From Phoronis australis (lineage: Eukaryota; Phoronida; Phoronidae), in contig NMRA01000150.1 of NCBI GenBank assembly GCA_002633005.1, positions 30,071 through 94,070 on the forward strand: a stretch of 64,000 nucleotides of DNA, given 5' to 3'. Position numbers and translations under genes: made by a program. Numbering within the stretch: position 1 is the first letter of the stretch; the number at the start of each line of letters is the position of its first letter. A model generated the notes under the pieces. It was given only the letters and a program-made list of their open reading frames with translations, ran no database searches and was not told the DNA's origin. Below are positions 33,249-44,551 of the stretch, piece after piece.

Positions 33249-33302
33249 ATATGGTCTTGAAGCTAACAATGCAATCTTGGCTGAAGACAAGCATCTTCCC
33301 AT
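33249..33302 (+). CDS. ADK: Adenosine kinase, exon 3
   Basis: Encodes the end of Lys44 and YGLEANNAILAEDKHLP, residues 45-61; ILAEDKH is highly conserved in ADK. Acceptor TTTTTCAG, donor GTGAGC. Ends with AT of the Met62 codon. Intron 3 is about 8.5 kb. Confidence 0.93.
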
Positions 33303-34237
33303 GTGAGCTTGTTTTATTTGCCACTTTCAGAAAGCCTTTTGAGTGGATTAACTTTCTTTAAAGCAAATTTTGTAGCCATTGATGTCTTGTTATAACCTGT
33401 GGTTTGAGACATGACAAGCTTTGTTTGTTTTGTGACTTTCTTAGCTCAAAGGTTAAATTGTTTGAGGACTAGCAAAGATTAATCTATCTTGGGTTGTGAT
33501 ATAGTAACATCTGAAGTAGTTTCATACATAGGCCAGAGTGACTACACTGCCACTCTTGAACAGATCTGTGTCTTGAGTATATATATTTAAGTTGTGAAGG
33601 CCACGAGAGCACCAGCCATCCAGGACAAGGTGGGGGTCAACCGATTTTCACCAAATTTGACACATAGGTAGTCCTATGGGATCTGTAAACAGTGGTAAAA
33701 TATTTCCCTGAAATACTACATTCTACCAAAGTTATGAGCTCAAATACATTTAACGGCTTCGCAGCCATGTTTTCACGCTGTAAAAACTGTCCAAATTTAA
33801 CTGTTTACATTTTCCCTTGAATGAAAGCTGTTGAACTATTATTCACATGGCATTGTTTAGTGATACCAGTAGACTGTTACACAGATGTCTTGAAAAAAAA
33901 ACCCGATTTGCCATTTTGAGGTTATGTTCAATACACTGCTATACCAAATCTGCCCCCACTGCTATGAGAATGAAACTTGGCCAAAATGTTGACAAAACAT
34001 GTTACTAGCGAAGAAATCAAATAGAGAGCATACAATCAACTACAATAAAAAACAATAGATGGCGCAACATGACGGTCCAATCTACAGTAGGACAGTACTG
34101 GCTGGGTCAGTCTGGGTCAACTAGGCATAACCAACACAAAGTGAACTGAAAGCCAGCCAGCTGCGTGCTTGCATAGGTGACCGAAGGAACAACGGTGTCC
34201 GAAAGTCTGAGAAATACGCTCTCGCAGACTTTTTCAA
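33303..34237 (+). other. ADK intron 3, 5' part
   Basis: No exon seen. The block near 33600-33990 (ACCGATTTTCACCAAATTTGA and following) has the flavour of dispersed invertebrate repeats, but no second copy is in the window. Confidence 0.35.
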
Positions 34238-34846
34238 AGGCCATACTTCAAGGAATCCACATGCAAAAATTCACGTCATTTGCTCTTCCCGTTAAAAATG
34301 CAACACCAGAGTGATTGAAAACATGTGAACATGCGCCACAGCCGCCATTTTGGAAGTGACTTCCGGTTCAATAATTTTTTATAAAAGCTTATTAAACTCA
34401 ACAAACACGTGACCAGTTTGAAAGTGATTGGTTTGCAAATGCGCCCTCTACAGGATAAAACGTTTTTTGCTATATTTCGGGGTGCGCATGCGTCACGTCC
34501 AATATTTCCGCCATCTTTAACCGGAAGTCAACGATTTTCTGCACAGTTGTAGCACATACGTTCTGGTATATTCGTACCGATTTTCAGCCATGTAGGTCGA
34601 AAAATGCGGCCTCTACGAGTATTTGACTGTGAAATCGGATACAAAATGGCCGCCACGTCCGCCATTTTGTATCCGATCATGACCAAAAACAATAGCGTTC
34701 CAGTACTTCCAGATCTACATGTTGTGTGCAAATTTCGTGAAAATCGGACGACAATTGCGACCTGTAGATAGCGAACAAACAAAAAAAAAACTTGCTGTCA
34801 GACCAACATACTTGGCGGAAGAATTCCGCCAAGTAAAAATTACAGG
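34238..34846 (+). repeat. Dispersed repeat R1, copy B
   Basis: Same orientation as 260-891, with ATCCACATGCAAAAA, GCCGCCATTTTG, CCGGAAGT, AAAATCGGACGACAATTGCG and the terminal hairpin. Confidence 0.7.
34810..34834 (+). repeat. R1 terminal hairpin, copy B
   Basis: ACTTGGCGGAA / TTCCGCCAAGT with a GAA loop. Relative to copy A an A-T pair is replaced by G-C on both arms. Confidence 0.75.
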
Positions 34847-37800
34847 CTTGGAGCGCTGCTTAGTCTCGTGACGTATTTGGCGGGGGCAAAGTCACTGTCC
34901 TGTGTTAGCGTGCAATCAAGTAGCGTTTTTCATATTGTCGGAATAAGAAATTTTAGTGCAATGTGGACTCTAGCCATCCAGTCAGTCAGCTGTCAGCCAA
35001 TACTCCGGCAGCTCTGTAAACTTGAAGGGTTGGTAAGTTACCGACTGTAGCTGTATGAAGACTATCGTACCACTCTGTGTTGAACTCCGTTAACCCCAAA
35101 ATTTCAGACAGCCGTTGACTACCCAGGTATAGTTGACTCAGTTATGCTCGTCACCTCGCCGTAAAACTTAGGCTACATCAACATATAAAGCTAACGGACC
35201 GGCGGGGGCGCATGCAAAATCTGGTATACTCACCCGACACTCCCATTGTTCGTTGCAGCCGTTTAAGTGGAAAACAATCAAATAAACGTCATTTGGTAGC
35301 ATAATTTGCCGCCGTTTAACAAAGAAGTGTGTCGTCCGTTTAAAAACAGCACGCTCGTGACACGGCGCACGCGCCATTTCATAAAAATTTGAGACGTCTT
35401 TCGGGACATGATAACAGCTTCGCAGCACCAAGGTTGTTCAAAAATTCGGTTTGCTGGTGTAAAAATACTAAAAACTTAGAACAAAATGAAACAAGCTCAG
35501 ATAATTTGTTATAACATGTACGCAACCTAGGTACCGTCAGCGACGAACACTTGATAAAAGAATCAGGGGGAAAAGAAACTGGTAAAGGTCAGGTGATGTA
35601 ATTGCAAAAAGCCGACTCAAGAGAACACATCACAATTTTACTAGCAGCAGCCGATGAACGATCGCTAACATTTCCAACACCGGTAAACACAGAAGTTAGT
35701 TTACTCTAGGAACCTGGTTCCTAGGTTTACTTAAGGATGACTTAGTTTTAATGTCAGATTTTATTTGTACATTTTTTACCCATATCGGCTTAAACCTGTA
35801 GGCCTATATCTACACTGAGCTTTGGGCCAAGGCTTGGGTAACCCGGCGATGGTATGCGATGACCATCCCTTTAGAAGACGCCTTTTTCGAAGAGTTTGAG
35901 CAACCAGGTGCCATACAAAAAGGCATTGCGAACCTTTTACAGCACTGTGGCAAACAATAAAAAATAAGGACGATTGATACAATGATAAATTACGATGTAA
36001 ACTCTTCAAATATGACATAAGCCATGATGTGTAAAGCAGCCGATACCCCGCCGTTCACGTCACTGACACATCAGCCAATCAGCGATCGCTTTCAGAATTC
36101 AGTGTTTTGACCATGAATTCGAATTGGCTTTTGTTTGGCACGCAAGTCAGGCAAATGTGAGTTTTATTTGTATGTTAGAACCGATTAACTACAACATTAT
36201 TTTGACTACAGTCCCCTTTTAAGGTAATGTAGCCTCACTGTGAAATGGGATTTCCCAATGTCGCTGGCAACACTGTAAATTTTTTTTACTTCACAAACTT
36301 GAGGTGGCTGTTTGTACAGAGAATTATGTACCACATCAATGTTCTTATCAACAAATAACCATCGTAAAGTGAAAATTGGCTTGTTGGTTCCAATTAGACA
36401 GTATTTTTGCAATGAAATGGTCGTGGAAAAAATACTTTTGCAACATGGTTTGCATTACAATTGCTATGCGATTACAGTTGTACATGCATACTATACCAGT
36501 TAGGAAATTACTCATGGGAACCATGAAATAGTCAATTCACCAAAAAGCAAAGATTCACCAGAGCTAATGTGCCAACACTTGAGTTCTGCAACAAAAAATA
36601 TCATCTGAAGTGGACATCTCTATAAGATGGCTTGTCTAATAGTGTGTGACTTTATGCACACAGCCTGGTCTCAAGGAATAGCAAACTGTTGATTTGCTGC
36701 AACTCCAGAAATCACTTCCCATCTGGATATGGAACAAATTGAGAAAAGTTTATAGAGGTAAATGGTCTTGTCACGTTTTTCCCCGTGTGTAGGTGGGCGC
36801 AGGTTGTTACAGACCGGTGCTAATGGCTTTCGGTGCGACGATAGACTGAAGACTGGTTCGAGTTAATCCTTATATTAATCTCGACCGTATGTTCACAAGC
36901 CTACTCAAACAAAGCGTCTAACGTAATGTCTGTTCTATGCTCCAGCCAATGCTGCAAAGCCTTGACTTGTGATAAACATCTGAGACACATTCAGCAACTG
37001 TTACACTCACTGATTCAAATAATCTGCTGTCTTTATAGCTGGCTCTCTATTGACTATGGCTGATTCTCTTCACTGCAACTCAACTTTAATTCTCTCATCT
37101 GTTTAAGTGTTAACTGCTTTACTCTTGAACTGACTAATACAAGCCCGTGCTTGTGTATTTATAGACTAATGCAATGTTTAAAAACATTTCAATAATTCAT
37201 GCACATGCCAGAACTTTCTGGAATCTACCCAATCATTCTACAAACATATACTAGTCTTTGGAATATTCCAGACTGCATTAATCAGTGTCATGCTAGAGTC
37301 TTTTAGAAAGTTCTACACTATACTGTAGTAAGCAAATTACATCATCACTACTGAACTCAGTCTAGTAGAAAGTCCCATACTATTCTGTAGTAAACAAATT
37401 ACATCGTCACTGTACTTAACTCAAGAGTCATGCCAATAGAGCAGAACAACGAAACAAAACAAAACAATACCACTAAAACAGTGTCAGTCTATATTCTGAC
37501 AGGTCTAAATCAAAACTTTACCTCTTGGACGGAATGTGGGTTTACAACCCAGGCAGAAAGATATGTGAACAAAACCAGCCAAACTGCAACAGGGGCTCAA
37601 ATGTTATTAATAAATACTCATTTACAAAATAAAATCCATAATGGTAAATACGATGCGGAAACATTAATTCAGATCAATTACACAAAAGGAAAAGAAAAAG
37701 TCAGAAATACCAAAACAAACTTCTAAATGTAATGGCGACACTGAGAAACCCTGTCAGACCAAAAAATCCAGTGGCTAAATAAAAAGAACAATGTACCATT

Positions 37801-38394
37801 ACCATGTAGCTGTACCAACTTAATCCACTGGCCCAGGAGCATGATTGGTGGCTGGACAAAAATTCAATCCAGATAAATTTAGATTTGTGCTGTTCGCACA
37901 GCAGTTCTAGTGCAAACAAAGCTTGCAACAACACAAAAGTCAACTTCCCTACATGCATGAGTGTGCATTATATTTCTCTTCATAAGATTGAAACATAAAT
38001 AAAACAATTGACCGATTTTATGCAATTACAAAATTTTTTTCAGATTTTTACAAGTACTTACTGTAGTATCCATGGGTTCCAAATCAAACTCGCTTTCTTT
38101 TGACCCACTCTGAGATTTCGTTAAGTCAGCCTGTTTTGTCTGGCAGCTTCTGCATATCCCTGAAATTTCATAGCTACATTCAATCAGCTGTATTGGAATT
38201 ATCTTTTGTTGCATGTTCAGTCATAGGCTATAGGGATCAACCAAATAGAGGTGGTTACTTTAGTGTGCTTGAGCAGCAGCCACTGTATACTATGTATTTG
38301 CTAAGCAATTTCTAGCAAGACCCACTAAAATCCCCAATGCAACCATACAAGATGTCCCCACCCTAGTTCACTACCATCCTGGTTTTTTATAACC
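34847..38394 (+). other. ADK intron 3, middle
   Basis: No exon, RNA gene or transposon terminus recognised except the heat-shock-element-like cluster listed separately. Short open frames look random. Confidence 0.35.
37205..37422. promoter_or_regulatory. Cluster of heat-shock-element-like motifs
   Basis: GAACTTTCTGGAA at 37211-37223 is a perfect three-unit GAAnnTTCnnGAA element. GAATATTCCAGAC (37261-37273) differs at one base, and GAAAGTTC lies at 37306-37313. The last two-thirds is a roughly 65-bp tandem duplication (37294-37358, 37359-37422). It may be an LTR or transposon promoter or an intronic site; function is unproven. Confidence 0.35.
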
Positions 38395-40074
38395 TTAAAG
38401 GAGAATGCCACCCGATTTAATTAGTCTTTTTTACCGTCTTAATCGGTCTATATCCACATCGCCTCTTGTACGGTCGACCTCACCTTGCCGAGAGGTGTCG
38501 CGTTAACCTGTGAGGAAGGTGAGAAACGACGCAGCGACGTCAGTGGTTCGTCTGCAAAGTGAATGCTGCTATATTGCGGTGCATTGTTCCCGCTTGTCCG
38601 AACTATGAAGCTGCAAAGAAAGCGTGTATATTGTTTTTCGACTTCCTCGAGAGCCTGAAATGCTTAGGAAGTGGCTCGCGGTAGTGAAGAATGAAAGGTA
38701 AGCTGTTAATAGCAAGTATGAGGCCGTGAAACATCTCAGTGTCTGTGCCGGGCCGGCATTTCGTTGACTGATTTCTCTGACGAATTCCGGCTTACCAAAG
38801 AATTATCCATACGTTCCGTTGCCTGTGAATGTTCACGGCGCCTCTCAAGTATTTCTTGATCAGTGTATTCCGGTTCGAACTGAAAGCCTGTGAAACCTAA
38901 CGATCCAGCCCGTGAAGTCTTTATCGGATGAGCTCTTGAGTCTTGACTTAGTCCTGATTGGTGCCGGGCGAGTTGCCATGTAGACGTTTGTTATTCTGCG
39001 TTCTGTTTCAAAATGAATTATTCTCATTCTAACCAATGCTTATATGAAACTGAAACAAAGTCTGTCTCATTAGGTACAATTTATAATGCCTTGGAGTGCT
39101 CGTGAGTGCAAATGTTTTGAGAAGCCAGCAATGAATAAACCATTGAAATACCGGCTTTTGATGCCGGCAATCAAAGGTAATAGACCGGGCACCGAGGCCG
39201 TGTGAGCACATGCTAATTCAGTGTTTGCTGACAGAAAGCTGTTGTGAAACAATTACTCGATTTTATATGATATGGTTACATGTTAGGGGAATCTGTATTT
39301 AGAAATACAAAAACATTATTCAAATCATTGTAACTGTACAACCTTTGTCCTGACGGTCTGTGAAGGTGACCCGACTTCGCGGCCCCCGACCTGTAAGTAG
39401 ATTTTCAGTTTCGTGGCTAATTCACATAAATAATTACGTGTGCATTATTTCTTTGGCTCACTATTATAGTCTTTTCTTGACTGGAGGTTTAGTTTCCAAC
39501 TCAAGCTGGTTTGTGTTCGTACCAGTCCTGGTAGCTCGACTGGCCTGAGCGCCGGGGTTCCGAGCCACTGGCCAGGATAACAAGTCAGTCTGTCCGGGAT
39601 GGGCCTGATCAGGTTCCGAACTCAAAAAATCAGAAGTGTAAACAAAACAGATCTAGGTTCTTCTGTTTGTATTTCATGGAAGAATACTTCGAATTCATCC
39701 CCGAAAAGACCTTGGTAAATTGGCCTGCAGAACTTTGTAGGCAGCAGTGTGTCGAAATACCAGTAAATCCGTAACAGCGAAATAAAACAACACGTTTTTA
39801 TAAGAATTCAGTGTATTTTTAAGGGTTTTGCATCTAAGTTTGATGATTTATTGGTGTTAAACGATGAATTGAAGCGATAAGCTGACACCACTAACCCGTG
39901 TTGTGAACTGCTGAACAGACGGCGTGTGAAACCAATTACGTTGTCGGATAATTTCAACACCTGCGTCTGGCGTCAGGTGTCAGGTAACGCAACCGAACGT
40001 GCTGTTATCGAGTAGAACTACTCGATCTAAATTGATACCAAATAGTTTGTTTTTTGGGTGGCATTCTCCTTTAA
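38395..40074. mobile_element. TTAA-flanked element with THAP remnant, copy 1
   Basis: 1672 bp (38399-40070) with inverted ends AGGAGAATGCCACCC / GGGTGGCATTCTCCT and TTAA on both sides. Near 38575-38700 one frame reads CIVPACPNYEAAKKAC, then with a shift PEMLRKWLAVVKNE: the C-x4-C start and the Pro/Trp core of a THAP zinc finger. TTAA targets are used by piggyBac and Kolobok superfamilies; Kolobok transposases carry THAP domains as I recall, so Kolobok is favoured. Confidence 0.7.
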
Positions 40075-41853
40075 AGTCATGTAAAATGTTTAAACACATT
40101 TGGGGATTATTATAAAAAGCTATGATGACTATTTTCTGTGTCAATGAATCATAATTTCAGTTTAGTAAACATACTGGCCATTAGGTGGCACTTATCATTA
40201 TTGGAACCAAAGAGAAGGATTCGAGGACCACAACCGAATGGCAGCGTTGGACGACAGTTCTGTGATACCGGGTACCTGTTGCAGTCCTACGCGTAACAAA
40301 ACTGATTAACTTAACCTAACATATTAACCAGGATATGGCATTCATTTTGATCAGTTCTTCACTTCTGCAGTCATATAGTAATTAAACAATACACTGCATA
40401 TACTTCAAGACATGTGAAATAAGATATGATTAAAATATATAAGGCCCAAGTTATAAGCAATCACGGTGCATCAATAAAAGTATTTATGCATGAATGACGT
40501 GCTCTTACAAATATTCCTCAGGGTCAGACCCTGGAGTTCGGTGATTCCTACAAGAAAGAGTTTACGTCTTTGGTCATTTTTCAGACCTCTGTCGGATTTC
40601 CCCTCTTGTTTGCAGTACAGTGGCTATACTCAGTGTCTTTTGCAACGCCACTATATGTCGAGGGACGTTCTATCGATGCAAGTAAATCTACTGCGGTAGA
40701 TTATCTAGGTGTCCTGCTGCTGCACCTCTCCGAGGCAGAAAGACTACTCGGGAGGACACGTTTCACCTCCTTCACATCACCTCCCCTCACTTTTAAGGTT
40801 ATCAAATGTTTCACTCAGTTCCCTGTGCATTTCCCAAGAGTTTTCAACGTTGTTTCTCTCAGCAATTTGTAAAAATACCACATTTGATACGATTGACAGT
40901 GCCAGATTAGCAAACCTGCCTTTTAGATCAGCTATCATTCAACTAACGCATATTGTATGCTTTAGTTTGGTATTCAGAGTTAGATGAACAAATCTAGTAT
41001 AATTTCACATTTTAGTGGGAACTGCTTGTGTCTAAAAACATTTAAGCAAATTCCGTTAATTGTTGTATTATAGCATGGCATTTTAATGTGTACAAACGGT
41101 GCACAACTAGTGACTGGTTTAACATGACAAGTACACAAATGTGCGGTCTGAAAATGGTGAAATTCAGACACTTATTATCAAGGCTGCATGAAGGGCTGAC
41201 AGTTTTTTTGTATTTCATGGGCATGGAGTCTTCTACATGGCCAATGTTATTATTTTCAGTTATCTCATGGGGCAGCTTCACTATAAGGGTATAATTTACT
41301 GCTGGTTTTTCACAAGCATGAAATGTACCTCCACGGAAACAGCTCCAGTGTTACCATGGTACCCGATACTTCAGTGTCTGTACCGTTTTTGCTTTCATTG
41401 GTCATGAATCTCTGATGTGATATCAAAATTATTCAGAAATTATTCTGTTTGAAGCAGAAACTGCAGTAGAGAATGTAGTAAAAAATGACTCATTCCGCAT
41501 CAAGACATTGCCTCCCAGAAGACTACCCTAGTATCTCCTAAACCACTGAACTTTGTGGTGTCATACTTCACCCAATTTCTCTCATCCCTAATGCGATTTA
41601 TTAGACTAAACATGGTTCTGAATGGCTGACCCCCCACCTTGCCACTTGTTGGCTGCACTGTGGTCGGTGGATCCCTGGACTGATACTTAACCCTAACACG
41701 TAGCTTCTCATCAGTCCATGGATGTCTGTTAGCTTAGTGATAATGAACGATAAATAAATTTTATGATATATGATGATAACAACTTTTGTCATTTGCATTT
41801 CATTCGTCTTATGTGCAGCTCTGTTTTGATTTGTTTCTATAAATATTTCACAG
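40075..41853 (+). other. ADK intron 3, 3' part
   Basis: No further exon or repeat recognised. Confidence 0.35.
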
Positions 41854-41935
41854 GTACAAAGATCTTGCCGAGAACTTTGATAATGTTGAGTTCATTCCCG
41901 GTGGTGCAACACAGAACTCTATCAAGGTTGCCCAG
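41854..41935 (+). CDS. ADK: Adenosine kinase, exon 4
   Basis: Encodes Met62 (last base), YKDLAENFDNVEFIP and GGATQNSIKVAQ, residues 63-89. GGATQNS is the ADK form of the N-terminal PfkB sugar-kinase signature (GGSTQNS in mammals), lining the adenosine pocket. Acceptor TTTCACAG, donor GTTAGA. Ends in phase 0. Confidence 0.95.
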
Positions 41936-42470
41936 GTTAGAGCTTTTGTTTCACCCTTAATGTACTTCTTTCCTCATAGTCTTGATCTTGGGAAAAAGGT
42001 TGCATTGGGAGATTTGTAACTACCCATCTCATTTTGCCTGCGTAAATGGGAAAGCATCTTTTTTGGTAAAAAAGGTTCTTGTTTATCTTGGATCAACATT
42101 TTCCTTGTTAACTGCTGTTCCCGTGGCTTATATTTACTGTCTGTGGAATAAAAAAACAGTGATGTAGATGGCCCATTTAAAGGCTCACCTCTTAATTCTG
42201 CATTCACTTCCTGTGAGTATACATAAATAACGTGCTCAGACTGTAGTCCATAACTAGTAGGGTATTGTGTTTGTTCAATGGAAGTGAGTGCACAACCAAG
42301 ATATGGGTCTTTTGCTAGACCATTCACATCAGTTTCTATTGTTCCATAGGCAATAAAAACACCAGTGGAACAGCAATTACCATAGAAAAATGTATTTCCA
42401 AGATAGGTAGGAAATCTGTATTCTTACTAAATGTAACATAAAAAATAAATATAGATTATTATATGGCGAA

Positions 42471-42593
42471 GTTGTTATCCCCCGTTATCTAGAGCCTGAG
42501 TGGATTTTGGAGAGTTATAACTTGAGGTGCGTTAGCCCCGAGGGTGATAATTCTACAAAATCCACGAGGGCTCTAGATAAGGGGGATAACGAC
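42471..42593. repeat. Small palindromic MITE-like element
   Basis: About 122 bp that folds almost end to end: GTTATCCCCCGTTATCTAGA on the left matches TCTAGATAAGGGGGATAAC on the right, with further inverted pairing toward the centre. No second copy here. 41936-42470 and 42594-43160 show nothing else. Confidence 0.55.
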
Positions 42594-43160
42594 TGAGAAC
42601 ATGTAACAACCTATTTATACCACATACTGAACAAGAAACATTGCAATGAATCAATCTACCTTTCTCGACTTGCCTCGGCTTTGTAACTACTTTCTATGTC
42701 AGAGGCCCAGGGTCGGAGGTCGTGAGCTTTCAAGAAAAGCTGAGCTATTTTTGTCAAATGATGCTTTTACTCAAAACCAATTCAAAATTTAAACAAAATA
42801 GAAATAAAGTGACTCTATGAATTAAGGTTTAGCAACTATTATAGCTCACTACACATTTTATCATGCTAAGCTTCGACCAGGAAAATATTGTCTGCTAAAG
42901 TAGGTTATCAATAGTAACTGAGTATAATGCTCAAGTCAAAGGATCCCGACGACACAATACCCGCATTCAAATTGGAGATTGGTGATTTACAAATGAGAGA
43001 ACACGAGAGAAAAATTTCACTAAAAAAGGTATCGTTTTTATGGAAATAATGCGTCCTATTTTTCATAGCGTATAAATGTTGGTTCAACGTTCTTCGCTGA
43101 ACATTCGATTGTTGCGCATGCTCATTTAAATATTTTATTTTCACGACTGATGACATCAGC

Positions 43161-43380
43161 CGTTGAGTAGTGTAGTGGTAAAGTCGGCGACTCTAAACTC
43201 TTGAAGCCCGGGTTCAAAACCGGCCTCAGTTTCCCACCAAAATGTTATCTCACTAGTGAGATACCTAAATGTGTTATTACACGGTTGTATTTGCCATTTG
43301 ATGCTAATATTGTGGTATAATGGAATGTATGTTACGCATCCTTTTGTGGCATAAGGCAAATCAAAAATAAATAAATCAAT
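43161..43380 (+). mobile_element. tRNA-derived SINE
   Basis: Pol III A box TAGTGTAGTGG (43168-43178) and a perfect B box GGTTCAAAACC (43211-43221) 33 bp apart, with about 7 bases before the A box as in a tRNA. The acceptor arms pair poorly, so it is a tRNA-derived head and not a tRNA gene. An unrelated body follows, ending in an A-rich tail (CAAAAATAAATAAAT). Confidence 0.55.
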
Positions 43381-43456
43381 TTCTGAACTTATTGTATACC
43401 TTCAGACGATCTGTAGAAGTTTCCGAGATGGGGACGCTACATTATCATTAGCATAC

Positions 43457-43502
43457 AGTCCAGAAATTGATTTATTTATTTTGATTTGCATTATGACATA
43501 AA
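43457..43502 (-). repeat. Inverted copy of the SINE tail
   Basis: CCAGAAATTGATTTATTTAT and following bases are the reverse complement of the SINE 3' end at 43346-43390, leaving a hairpin-forming pair about 70 bp apart. Confidence 0.6.
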
Positions 43503-43630
43503 AAATGATTGCGTTGCTCTGTAAAGAACATGTGTGCTGCTGCTGCTTGATATTCAATTTAAAAGTTGTGCCGTTCTTTTCTGAAATCTCACAGTTGGAG
43601 TTGCATGTAGTACCTGCTTCCTGTTTGCAG

Positions 43631-43797
43631 TGGCTTCTTAGGGTTCCCAATGCCACAACTTATTTTGGAGCTGTGGGTAAGGACTCATTTGAGCAGATCA
43701 TGAGAAAGAAAGCCACAGAGACGGGGGTCAATGTGATCTACCAAGCTCATGACGATCCAACTGGCACGTGTGCTGTAGTCATCACAGGAAAAGACAG
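43631..43797 (+). CDS. ADK: Adenosine kinase, exon 5
   Basis: Encodes residues 90-144 and two bases of Arg145: WLLRVPNATTYFGAVGKDSF, then the lid region with MRKKATETGVNVIYQ and DDPTGTCAVVITGKDR. PTGTCAVVITG is the ADK-specific strand that precedes the nucleotide-binding domain core. Acceptor GTTTGCAG, donor GTGTGT. Intron 5 is about 10 kb. Confidence 0.95.
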
Positions 43798-44311
43798 GTG
43801 TGTATACACACACAGCCTACTGGCTGTATTTCAAGAGGCGTTAAACCCGTACTTTCTGTCGAAATTCAAGTTTTGTTTTTGGCCACTTACTGTTATAAAA
43901 TTGATCTTAAATGATTCCATAGTCAAATTAGAGACGATTTCAGGACTAAACAGTTATTTATCCAGACCAAGCTGAAAAAAGTTGAGGTCAGTTCTTCTTG
44001 AGCCCAGTAATCATTTCTAAACTGAGTAAGAATAAGGATAATGCCAATTTTAAAACTGTAAGTGACCAAAATCAAAACTTGGTTTTTGACAGAAAGTAGG
44101 CATTTAATGGACTTTAACGTTACATTTGTTTTCAAAATAGGAGGTTGACACACCTTGAATGAAAACAAGGGATATTTCTTTCTCTTTTGACAAGCCCAAA
44201 GTTGCCAACCGTGGAGTATTATTAATTCATGTACTCTGTTGAGTTGTTAACATTTTGGAATGAATGTGTTCAGCGCACTATCACAATCTAAAAAAATTGG
44301 TATGTATATTT
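43798..44311 (+). other. ADK intron 5, 5' part
   Basis: No exon or repeat recognised before the R4 array begins. Confidence 0.35.
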
Positions 44312-44551
44312 TTATGCGCCCACATATTTATATGTGGACGCATTATGCCGTCATCTCCGTCAGCGCAGCGTCCGTCCGGTGTCCTGCGTCCACTGCTCTA
44401 TCTCCAAAATCCCTTGACGTATGTTCATGAAATTTTGCACATGTGCTTTTTATGAATGGGACGGCATGAGCAAACTTTTGAACGGATCCAACTACTGGTG
44501 TGCCGCCTAGTGGTAATTTTTTTGCGCCCGCATATTTTTATGTGAGTGCAT

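Noticed and set aside
38395-40074. piggyBac element
   Set aside because: TTAA flanks fit, but the ends are not the usual CCC start and a THAP-like exon favours Kolobok; left open.
43161-43232. tRNA gene
   Set aside because: A and B boxes are good, but acceptor and anticodon stems do not pair well and a SINE-like body and tail follow.
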